Shown in pieces: positions 1 to 5,116 of a stretch of 5,116 nucleotides of DNA. The notes beneath the pieces are model-generated. The model ran no database searches and was not told where the DNA came from. It saw nothing but the letters and a program-made list of their open reading frames with translations. A program made the position numbers and the translations under genes. The DNA lies in assembly GCA_016929355.1 (NCBI GenBank), contig JAFGJA010000041.1, forward strand, positions 1 to 5,116, in the 5' to 3' direction. This stretch comes from Anaerolineae bacterium. Its GTDB lineage: Bacteria; Chloroflexota; Anaerolineae; Aggregatilineales; Aggregatilineaceae. Position 1 is the stretch's first letter. Each line of letters begins with the position of its first letter.

Positions 1-731
1 TCATGCCCGGCGCAGAACACGATCAGGTCGCGCGCGCGATGCAACTGGCGGATCGCGTCTCTGTCAATCTCGAAGCGCCGAACGCCCCGCGCCTGGAACA
101 GATCGCGCCGGGGAAGGGGTTCGATACCGAACTGATGACGCGCTTGCAGTGGATCGAAGAACTGCGCCAGCACACGCAAGATGAATCCGGCCCGAATCGA
201 CTCCGTGCCAGCAGCACGACGGAATTTGTCGTTGGTCCGGCGGGTGAGCGTGATGTGGAATTACTCAGCGCGACGGAATATCTACATAAGCAGTTGAAAT
301 TGGCGCGCGTGTATTTCTCCGCGTTTCGCCCGGTGCGTGATACGCCGCTCGATAATTTCGCGCCGACGAATGAAACGCGCAAATTACGTTTGTATCAGGC
401 CAGTTTTCTCTTGCGGGACTATGATTTCACGGTGGAGGAACTGCCGTTTGTGGCGGATGGCGATCTGCCGCAGCATACCGATCCAAAATGCGCCTGGGCC
501 GAGCAGCATCTAGTTCATGCGCCCATTGAGATCAACACCGCCAGCGAACGCGATCTGAAACGCATTCCCGGCATCGGCGCAATTTACGCCAAGCGGATTA
601 TGTCCGCGCGGCGCAAGGGTACGCTGCGCAATCTCGACGATCTGCGCGCATTGGGGATTCATACCACGAAGCGTTTAACGCCCTATGTGCTGCTCGCAGG
701 CCGGAGTCCCGATCAGCCGCGTTTGTTTTAG
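1..731 (+). CDS. Putative DNA modification/repair radical SAM protein, C-terminal part (5' end outside window)
   Basis: This is the C-terminal 242 residues of a larger protein; the frame is open to the left edge, and the first ATG (base 3) lies inside a conserved LMPGA-like stretch, so it is not taken as the start. Recognised by similarity in memory to the radical SAM family linked to uracil-DNA glycosylase-like genes (TIGR03916). Visible hallmarks are RVSVNLEAPN (about 18-27), YFSAFRPVRDTPLDN (104-118) and a C-terminal helix-hairpin-helix with INTASERDLKRIPGIG (177-192) followed by AKRIMSARR. The HhH is a non-specific DNA-backbone-binding motif, which fits a role on DNA. The CxxxCxxC cluster ligands that would prove radical SAM chemistry lie upstream, outside the window. 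Family members are about 400 residues, so roughly 160 are missing. The stop (TAG) is six bases from the convergent next gene, so no partner gene follows. The reaction catalysed is not known to me. Confidence 0.82.
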   Translation, partial: MPGAEHDQVARAMQLADRVSVNLEAPNAPRLEQIAPGKGFDTELMTRLQWIEELRQHTQDESGPNRLRASSTTEFVVGPAGERDVELLSATEYLHKQLKLARVYFSAFRPVRDTPLDNFAPTNETRKLRLYQASFLLRDYDFTVEELPFVADGDLPQHTDPKCAWAEQHLVHAPIEINTASERDLKRIPGIGAIYAKRIMSARRKGTLRNLDDLRALGIHTTKRLTPYVLLAGRSPDQPRLF

Positions 732-737
732 CGTGAC

Positions 738-1109
738 CTAACCAGCAGCTCGCACCGGATCGCCGCCGCCGAGTTTGTTGATCAACCGTGCGATGATGTT
801 CAGCTTATTCGGCACTTTGGGCGGGGCGGGTTGGGGTAGCTCTGGCTGCACATTTGCCAATGGCGGATCATTAACCGGTCTGGGAGGTGGTTCCAGTCGG
901 GCGACGGGTTGGTAGTCGCTCTGTGTCCAATCCGGGGCATCGCCTTCAATTTCAAGTACACCCTTCGCCATCAAGCGCATGACCGTCCCGCGCGGCATGT
1001 GAATCGCTGTTTCGCGCGGATCGTCCCAATTAAACACCAGCCCCTTGTCCGTCCACCGGATAAATTGGACCGGGTTGCCATCCCACCAGACGCGCGTTTG
1101 CTCACTCAT
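738..1109 (-). CDS. Hypothetical Trp/Pro-rich protein, 123 residues
   Basis: I do not recognise a family. The frame can be extended to a TTG at 1125-1127, but AGGGGA (1116-1121) would then be inside the gene. Three ATGs in a row follow (1113-1115, 1110-1112, 1107-1109), and the third, six bases from AGGGGA, has the best spacing and begins MSEQTRVWW. The N-terminal ~60 residues look like a small beta-rich fold: RVWWDGNPVQFIRWTDKG, a VFNWDDP turn, then IHMPRGTVMRLMAKGVLEIEGD. Residues 72-99 are a Pro-rich linker (EPPPRP, PELPQPAPPKVP). A short amphipathic tail, LNIIARLINKL (103-113), then precedes a Gly-rich end. There is no signal peptide or membrane segment, so it is probably cytoplasmic. The layout of globular head, flexible linker and amphipathic helix could suit docking to a partner, but that is inference. 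It is convergent with the radical SAM gene and divergent from the glycosyltransferase. Ordered composition and a good RBS support a real gene. Confidence 0.72.
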   Translation of the reverse strand: MSEQTRVWWDGNPVQFIRWTDKGLVFNWDDPRETAIHMPRGTVMRLMAKGVLEIEGDAPDWTQSDYQPVARLEPPPRPVNDPPLANVQPELPQPAPPKVPNKLNIIARLINKLGGGDPVRAAG

Positions 1110-1115
1110 CATCAT

Positions 1116-1121
1116 TCCCCT
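1116..1121 (-). promoter_or_regulatory. Shine-Dalgarno AGGGGA deciding the start of the 123-aa gene
   Basis: On the minus strand AGGGGA abuts a run of three ATG codons. Distances to the first bases of these codons are 0, 3 and 6 nucleotides, so the third ATG (1107-1109) is favoured. The longer frame from a TTG at 1125-1127 would place this site inside the coding region, which argues against that start. Confidence 0.6.
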
Positions 1122-1186
1122 AAACAATTAATTCTAATTCAGCTTCCCTTCAGTGTATGACAATACGATCAAAACACGAAGTTAGA

Positions 1187-1198
1187 TTACGTTATAAT
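1187..1198 (+). promoter_or_regulatory. Probable -10 region (TTACGTTATAAT) upstream of the glycosyltransferase gene
   Basis: A perfect TATAAT lies at 1193-1198, preceded by TTACGT. No good -35 box is seen 16-18 bases upstream (the region reads about TCAAAACA), so recognition may depend on the upstream TTACGT or on an activator. Transcription would begin near 1205, leaving a leader of about 70 bases before the ATG at 1277. Nearly the same 12 bases (TTACGTTATACT) form the -10 region of the Roadblock gene on the other strand. Confidence 0.45.
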
Positions 1199-1210
1199 TC
1201 GGTTATAGTT

Positions 1211-1243
1211 TGCGGGGAATCCACCGCAGGGTACAATCCCGCG
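1211..1243 (+). other. Two overlapping, mutually exclusive small hairpins in the glycosyltransferase leader
   Basis: Hairpin A pairs TGCGG (1211-1215) with CCGCA (1224-1228), with a further G-C pair past a mismatch. Hairpin B pairs CGC-GGG (1225-1227 and 1229-1231, A1228 bulged) with CCCGCG (1238-1243) around loop TACAAT. Both need bases 1225-1227, so they cannot coexist. This geometry can occur in leader regulation, but the stems are short, no U tract follows, and chance is a fair explanation. Confidence 0.2.
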
Positions 1244-1276
1244 CACTGATTTTGCTGGACTCATCATAGGATCGCT

Positions 1277-3256
1277 ATGGTTAATTCACATCCTCGCCGA
1301 AATTATACGCTTTTCCTCCTGCTGCTCCTGCTGCTGCTCGGTTGGGCGCTGCGCATACACGATCTCGATACGCGCAGTTTGTGGGCCGATGAGGGCTGGT
1401 CGATGCGGCTTAGTGCGGGGCCGGGCGTGGACGATGTGACGTTGACAATGGTTGACGATCAGCACCCGCCGCTCTTTTTTATGCTGCTGCGCGGCTGGCG
1501 TAATCTGACCGGCGATTCCGAGTTCGCCACGCGCTATTTTAGCGTGCTGATCAGCCTGATCGCGGTGGCGTTGATCGCGCAATTGGGGCGGGAATTGTTC
1601 AATCCTACGGCGGGGATTCTCGCCGCGCTGCTGCTGGCGCTGGCCGATAATCACATCGATCTCGCGCAGGAAGTGCGGCATTATAGCTTGCTCGCTACGT
1701 TGGTGATCCTGTCGTGTCTGTTTTACGTGCGCTGGTGGCGATCTCCGACGCGCGCCAACCGGATCGGTTATGTGTTCGCTTCGATTGCGCTGCTGTATAC
1801 CCACTATCTCGGCGGCTATGTCCTGTTCGCGCAGTTGATCCATATACTGATCATGGTGCGGCCCCGCCATCGGTTGTTTGAGGTGTTGTTTCTGTTCGGC
1901 GCGATCTGTTTCGGCTTTTTGCCCTGGTTCCCGGTGGTACTCGCGCAAAACAGCGTGCGCTGGGATAACCCGCTCTACTATCAAAACGCGCTGCCGAACA
2001 GTATCGAAACGTACCGCATGGTGCGCGATGCGATTCTCGGTCAGCGTTTCGCCCTGCTGCTGGTTCCGGCGCTGTTGGGCTTGGTGTATGTGACGTATCC
2101 GCGTGCGAATGACACTGGAAACCAAAAACCAAACCTCACCCCCCGCCCCCCTCTCCAAACACGGAGAGGGGGAGTCCGGTTATCGCAAGTCCCCTCGCCA
2201 TACGTGGAGAGGGGATTTAGGGGTGAGGTAAATATCCGCCTGCGCCCGATCTGGCCGACATTACTGCTCGTGATCTGGATCGGTTTCATGATCGGCTTGA
2301 CGGTGTGGCTCAACGCGCGCAACGAATTTCTGACCGTGCGCAATTTCATTCTGATCACGCCTGCAATCCTGGTGCTGGCGGGACACGGCCTGGCGAATCT
2401 CTCGCGTGATGCGCGGCTGTTCACTGTCGCGCTGATCCTGGTCGTCAGCCTGACCACCGTTGACGCGCGCCGCGATTATCCCAACTGGCGCGCCGTGATC
2501 GGCAACATCACCGATCACACATTGGGCGATGAAATGGTGATGCTGGATGTCTGGGTGGGGGATTTTCCCGCGCAGTATTACGTCGATCAGCAGATGGGCG
2601 AGGATACGCCGCGTATCTCGCTGCGCGAATGGCGCGACACCTACAAGGGGCAGTTTTTACCGGTGCTGCTGGGGAAATTGCAGACACTCGATTCGTTCTG
2701 GTTGGTCTATTGGGGCGACGATCCAATGGACGAGTACGGCGGCTTGATCGATCAGGCGGGGTTTCAGCGCACCGCAACGCTCGTTGTGGACCATCACGGC
2801 ACGCCGATTTACACGTATCGCTACGACAAAGTGCCTGATGTGACGATGGCCCAATTTGCCGATCTGTTCGCGCTGCGCCGTGTTCACGCGCCGGAATCGG
2901 CTGCGCCGGGCGAAACGATCACAGTGTCGCTGTGGTGGACCGCCGAACAGACCCCGCCTCTGGATTACAGCGTGTCGGTCTTTCTGCTGAACGACTCCGG
3001 CGAATTGGTTGCGCAGCATGACGGGCCGCCGCTTGAGGGTGCGATCCCCACGAGCGCATGGCAACCCGACGATCTGTATTATGACACGCACCGGATCGCG
3101 TTACCGTCCGCGCTGCCGCCCGGTGATTACCAACTTGGCGTGCGCGTGTACTGGTACGGGGATCGCCAGCCGTTGCCGGTGATGGTGGATGATCAGATAG
3201 ACGATCAGGTCAGTGAGCAGGATTACGCGCCGTTGGGGAGTGTGCCAGTGCGGTAG
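1277..3256 (+). CDS. GT39/PMT_2-like membrane glycosyltransferase with C-terminal beta-sandwich domain
   Basis: A 659-residue integral membrane protein, probably transferring a sugar from a polyprenyl-phosphate donor to an acceptor outside the membrane (protein, lipid or glycan; the acceptor cannot be told). Start: ATG 1277 with AGGA five bases upstream. About 11 membrane segments are visible (roughly 11-26, 87-103, 110-124, 137-152, 162-176, 178-194, 199-219, 257-274, 327-345, 354-374, 379-395). The first external loop has the family's acidic pair in LWADEGWS (D38, E39), then HPPLFF (63-68); QEVRHYS (131-137) and VRNFILITPAILVLAG (354-369) are also typical. Residues about 396-659 are soluble and predicted to be outside. 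The last part (about 528-636) resembles a beta-sandwich seen at the end of Chloroflexota GT39 proteins (VSVFLLNDSGELVAQHDGPP, PTSAW, LPPGDYQLGV). Residues 286-318 are encoded by a nested palindromic repeat and are foreign to the family. Basic residues place that loop in the cytoplasm. Two near-identical DDQI/DDQV units lie at 638-645. Confidence 0.87.
   Translation: MVNSHPRRNYTLFLLLLLLLLGWALRIHDLDTRSLWADEGWSMRLSAGPGVDDVTLTMVDDQHPPLFFMLLRGWRNLTGDSEFATRYFSVLISLIAVALIAQLGRELFNPTAGILAALLLALADNHIDLAQEVRHYSLLATLVILSCLFYVRWWRSPTRANRIGYVFASIALLYTHYLGGYVLFAQLIHILIMVRPRHRLFEVLFLFGAICFGFLPWFPVVLAQNSVRWDNPLYYQNALPNSIETYRMVRDAILGQRFALLLVPALLGLVYVTYPRANDTGNQKPNLTPRPPLQTRRGGVRLSQVPSPYVERGFRGEVNIRLRPIWPTLLLVIWIGFMIGLTVWLNARNEFLTVRNFILITPAILVLAGHGLANLSRDARLFTVALILVVSLTTVDARRDYPNWRAVIGNITDHTLGDEMVMLDVWVGDFPAQYYVDQQMGEDTPRISLREWRDTYKGQFLPVLLGKLQTLDSFWLVYWGDDPMDEYGGLIDQAGFQRTATLVVDHHGTPIYTYRYDKVPDVTMAQFADLFALRRVHAPESAAPGETITVSLWWTAEQTPPLDYSVSVFLLNDSGELVAQHDGPPLEGAIPTSAWQPDDLYYDTHRIALPSALPPGDYQLGVRVYWYGDRQPLPVMVDDQIDDQVSEQDYAPLGSVPVR
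2133..2229. repeat. Nested palindromic repeat (CCCCTCTCC/GGAGAGGGG type) inserted in frame in the glycosyltransferase gene
   Basis: The outer arms are a perfect 10-base inverted repeat: ACCTCACCCC (2133-2142) and GGGGTGAGGT (2220-2229). Inside are two hairpins. One pairs CCCCCTCTCC (2147-2156) with GGAGAGGGGG (2163-2172) around loop AAACAC. The other pairs CCCCTCGCCA (2191-2200) with TGGAGAGGGG (2205-2214) around TACG, with one mismatch (G2197/A2208). The folded form is a three-way junction. The type is recalled as abundant, mostly intergenic, in Chloroflexota and cyanobacterial genomes. It carries no gene, so any movement would need outside help. An A-rich stretch (about 2119-2133) precedes it. 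I could not define a target-site duplication. It is translated as residues 286-318 of the host protein. Confidence 0.85.
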
Positions 3257-3274
3257 GGGGACAATCACCAGAAA

Positions 3275-3304
3275 AGCGCGCCTGATGAACCCATCAAACG
3301 CGCT
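3275..3304 (-). terminator. Probable intrinsic terminator of the Roadblock gene
   Basis: Read as minus-strand RNA, the arms AGCGCGUUUGAUG and CAUCAGGCGCGCU pair over 13 positions, including two U·G wobbles, around loop GGUU, and are followed by UUU then C. It starts 37 bases past the Roadblock stop. Read on the plus strand the wobbles become CC/AA mismatches and no U tract follows, so it is weak as a terminator for the glycosyltransferase, whose stop is 18 bases away. The short U tract keeps confidence moderate. Confidence 0.55.
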
Positions 3305-3341
3305 GATCATGTTCTATATAAATGTGAAATGAACCGGAAAA

Positions 3342-3743
3342 TCAAGTGCCCAGGATTTTCATAACGTCATTACGGGCGCGCGAGGCCGCATACAGCACCA
3401 TGCCCATCTTGACATCTTTTTCGACCAACACCGCTAGCGCTGCCCGTCCGGCGGGGTAGACGATCATAACACCCTCTTCGCCTTCCATGAGCAACCGTTC
3501 CAATTCACCTTGCGCCAACCGTCCGAGCGTGCGTTCGGCTAACCCGATCAGAGTCGCCGCCATCGCCGCGACCTGCGGACTGCTGGTTGGATTTTCAGAA
3601 AAATCTTCCTCATTCCCCGGCGGATAGGCGGATACCAATAACCCATCAATGTTCACGATCACCGAGGCGATAATACCCGGAACGGCAGTATGTAAGGTGC
3701 GGAGAGTCCGCTCCAGAATTTCACTCCGATACTCTCTTACCAT
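3342..3743 (-). CDS. Roadblock/LC7 domain protein, 133 residues
   Basis: A single-domain Roadblock/LC7 (MglB-like) protein. Members dimerise and usually act as activators or scaffolds for small Ras-like GTPases such as MglA; a role in signalling, polarity or surface motility is family knowledge, not shown here. Visible order: helix (about 5-19), paired strands IIASVIVNIDGLLVSA (24-39) with the typical IDG turn, a small acidic loop (43-52), helix SPQVAAMAATLIGLAERTLGR (55-75), strands ELERLLMEGEEGVMIVYPAG (80-99) and AALAVLVEK (101-109), and a final helix (111-131). Length suits the family. The frame runs back to a TTG at 3801-3803, but that codon lies in the -35 box; the ATG at 3741-3743 has GGGAGGG five bases upstream and is chosen. 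No signal peptide is seen. It lies 78 bases downstream of hutU on the same strand, with its own promoter and a probable terminator after it. No partner GTPase is in the window. Confidence 0.85.
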   Translation of the reverse strand: MVREYRSEILERTLRTLHTAVPGIIASVIVNIDGLLVSAYPPGNEEDFSENPTSSPQVAAMAATLIGLAERTLGRLAQGELERLLMEGEEGVMIVYPAGRAALAVLVEKDVKMGMVLYAASRARNDVMKILGT

Positions 3744-3748
3744 CAAGT

Positions 3749-3755
3749 CCCTCCC
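3749..3755 (-). promoter_or_regulatory. Strong Shine-Dalgarno GGGAGGG deciding the Roadblock start
   Basis: GGGAGGG on the minus strand sits five bases before the ATG at 3741-3743, close to ideal spacing. It lies inside the longer frame that begins at the TTG at 3801-3803, which argues that the upstream 20 codons are not translated. Confidence 0.75.
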
Positions 3756-3774
3756 AAACGCAGATGCCATTCCA

Positions 3775-3803
3775 AGTATAACGTAACATAGTTTGCAGTC
3801 CAA
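3775..3803 (-). promoter_or_regulatory. Probable sigma70-type promoter of the Roadblock gene
   Basis: Minus strand: TTGGAC at 3798-3803 (-35; matches TTG of the consensus), a 17-base spacer, and TATACT at 3775-3780 (-10; five of six consensus). Transcription would start near 3768, giving a leader of about 25 bases that contains the GGGAGGG ribosome site. The spacer ends in TTACGT, as does the sequence before the TATAAT box at 1193-1198. Confidence 0.5.
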
Positions 3804-3821
3804 GCAATTTTTGGAACTTCT

Positions 3822-5116
3822 TTATTTTTTGAGCATCGGAATCTGCAAATTGTGCCGCTTGGCGGCGTCAATCGCTTCAGTATAGCCTGCATCGGCGTGG
3901 CGCGCGATTCCCATACCGGGGTCCGTTGTCAAGACTCGTTCCAAACGGCGCGCGGCTTCGGGTGTACCATCAGCGACGATCACCTGTCCGGCGTGCTGGC
4001 TGTAACCGATCCCCACGCCGCCGCCGTGATGGAAGCTAACCCACGTCGCGCCGCCCACCGCGTTAATCAGCGCGTTCAAAATCGCCCAATCGGATACGGC
4101 GTCGGTCCCGTCGCGCATCCCTTCCGTTTCGCGGTTGGGCGAGGCCACCGATCCCGCGTCGAGATGATCGCGGCCAATGACAATCGGCGCGCTCACTTCA
4201 CCGGACGCGACCAGTTCGTTAAAGGCTAAACCCGCTTTGGCGCGTTCGCCATAGCCGAGCCAGCAAATGCGCGCGGGTAAGCCCTGGAATTCTACGTCGC
4301 GCTGTGCCAGCTTGATCCAGCGCGTGAGATGTTCGTCGGCGGGGAACAGTTCCAGAATCGCCTGATCGGTGCGGTAAATGTCGTCGGGATCGCCGGAGAG
4401 CGCTACCCACCGGAACGGCCCTTTGCCCTCGCAGAACAAGGGGCGGATATAGGCGGGCACAAAACCGGGATAAGCGAAGGCATTGGTTAGCCCTTCATTG
4501 AGCGCCATTTGCCGCAAATTGTTGCCGTAATCGAAAACCACCGCGCCGCGCGCCTGGAAATCAAGCATCGCCTGACAGTGAATTTTCATGGTTTGTTTGG
4601 CGGCACGCTGGTACGCGGCGGGATCGCGTTCGCGCAAAGCAAGCGCTTCGTCAAACGTCATGCCGTGTGGCACATACGAGATCGGATCGTGCGCGGAAGT
4701 TTGATCGGTGACGACATCGGGGATCACGCCCTGCGCGACCAACTGCGGGAAGACATCGCCTGCATTGCCGATCAAGCCCACCGAGAGCGGTTCGCCCGCC
4801 TCTTTCGCGCTCATCACGCGCGCCAACGCCTGATCGAGATCGCTGGTGACTTCATCCACATAGCGCATCCGTAAACGGCGTTCGGCCATGTGCGGATCGA
4901 CTTCCACGATTAGCGCGACACCCTCGTTCATGGTCACGGCGAGGGGCTGCGCGCCGCCCATTTCACCAAGTCCCGCCGTGAGGACAAATTTCCCCTTGAG
5001 GCTGCCCCAGCCCTCTTGCTGCGCCAGCGAGCCGAGCGTTTCATACGTGCCCTGCAAAATGCCCTGCGTGCCGATGTAAATCCACGATCCGGCGGTCATC
5101 TGCCCGTACATGATCA
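3822..5116 (-). CDS. hutU: Urocanate hydratase (urocanase), C-terminal three quarters (5' end outside window)
   Basis: Second enzyme of histidine degradation: adds water to urocanate to give imidazolone propionate, using tightly bound NAD+ as an electrophile; cytosolic. The visible 429 residues begin at the conserved IMYGQMTAGSWIYIGTQGI stretch, which is internal in the family, and the frame is open to the edge, so about 127 of about 556 residues are missing. Counting from M of MYGQM: NAD-binding glycine stretch TAGLGEMGGAQ (45-55), TDQTSAHDP (135-143), FDYGNN (193-198), the active-site cysteine region LPARICWLGYGERAKAGLAF (278-297, C283, matching Cys410 of the Pseudomonas putida enzyme by my alignment), and FHHGGGVGIGYSQHAG (360-375). 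No disruption is seen, so the enzyme looks active. The stop is followed by 78 bases and then the Roadblock gene on the same strand. No convincing terminator lies between them. Other hut genes would be expected to the right, beyond the window. Confidence 0.96.
   Translation of the reverse strand, partial: IMYGQMTAGSWIYIGTQGILQGTYETLGSLAQQEGWGSLKGKFVLTAGLGEMGGAQPLAVTMNEGVALIVEVDPHMAERRLRMRYVDEVTSDLDQALARVMSAKEAGEPLSVGLIGNAGDVFPQLVAQGVIPDVVTDQTSAHDPISYVPHGMTFDEALALRERDPAAYQRAAKQTMKIHCQAMLDFQARGAVVFDYGNNLRQMALNEGLTNAFAYPGFVPAYIRPLFCEGKGPFRWVALSGDPDDIYRTDQAILELFPADEHLTRWIKLAQRDVEFQGLPARICWLGYGERAKAGLAFNELVASGEVSAPIVIGRDHLDAGSVASPNRETEGMRDGTDAVSDWAILNALINAVGGATWVSFHHGGGVGIGYSQHAGQVIVADGTPEAARRLERVLTTDPGMGIARHADAGYTEAIDAAKRHNLQIPMLKK

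Noticed and set aside
777..786. Palindrome GTTGATCAAC in the 123-residue gene
   Set aside because: A 10-base palindrome within coding sequence, with no second copy or position relative to a promoter to suggest a function.
909..1160. Plus-strand frame opposite the 123-residue gene
   Set aside because: Composition is unlike a folded protein, it lacks a convincing ribosome site, and it runs across the intergenic region; the minus-strand gene has better start signals.
1131..1163. Promoter for the 123-residue gene using TTGTCA (1158-1163) and TAGAAT (1131-1136), minus strand
   Set aside because: Both boxes are near consensus, but the spacer is 21 bases, too long for a normal sigma70 promoter.
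1286..2158. Open minus-strand frame of 290 codons opposite the glycosyltransferase gene
   Set aside because: Rich in Gln, Arg and His in the way expected from reading the complement of Leu/Ala/Val-rich membrane codons; no family resemblance, and it ends inside the repeat. The plus-strand gene explains the region.
2133..2229. CRISPR or transposon interpretation of the repeat
   Set aside because: There is one unit only, no regular spacers and no coding capacity for a transposase; it is a nested inverted repeat.
3744..3803. 20-codon N-terminal extension of the Roadblock protein starting at TTG
   Set aside because: The TTG overlaps the likely -35 box, and the extension contains the -10 box and the Shine-Dalgarno of the shorter, family-length form.
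3795..3820. Possible terminator after hutU (AGU/ACU and CCAA/UUGG pairing)
   Set aside because: Only seven interrupted, weak pairs and no U tract on the minus strand, so it is unlikely to stop transcription.

Overview
The window reads as an ordinary chromosomal segment of a moderately GC-rich bacterium. The best guess is a Chloroflexota (Anaerolineae-like) genome. The reasons are a GT39-type membrane glycosyltransferase with a C-terminal beta-sandwich, a stand-alone Roadblock/LC7 protein, and above all a CCCCTCTCC/GGAGAGGGG nested palindromic repeat of the kind recalled from Chloroflexota and cyanobacterial genomes. This placement is inference; no 16S or marker phylogeny is available here.

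Layout, left to right. (1) Bases 1-731 (+) hold the C-terminal ~60% of a putative DNA modification/repair radical SAM protein, ending in a helix-hairpin-helix DNA-binding region. (2) Bases 738-1109 (-) hold a 123-residue Trp- and Pro-rich protein of unknown function, convergent with gene 1 and separated from it by six bases. (3) A ~167-base divergent intergenic region contains a perfect TATAAT box and two mutually exclusive small hairpins. (4) Bases 1277-3256 (+) encode a 659-residue multi-pass GT39/PMT_2-like glycosyltransferase, interrupted in frame by a ~97-base nested palindrome. (5) A short convergent gap holds a hairpin that pairs fully only as minus-strand RNA. (6) Bases 3342-3743 (-) encode a Roadblock/LC7 domain protein with its own promoter and a strong Shine-Dalgarno. 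(7) Bases 3822-5116 (-) hold the C-terminal ~75% of urocanate hydratase (hutU), which runs off the right edge.

The genes do not form one pathway. They cover DNA repair (gene 1), surface or lipid-linked glycosylation (GT39), GTPase-type signalling (Roadblock) and histidine degradation (hutU). Only hutU and the Roadblock gene share strand and order. A likely promoter lies in the 78-base gap between them, so co-transcription is possible but not required.

I found no undescribed multi-gene system. The most notable feature is the repeat translated inside the glycosyltransferase. It is open in only one of three forward frames, which is the frame of the host gene, and it encodes a basic insert in a predicted cytoplasmic loop. 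No stretch longer than 300 bases lacks a gene.
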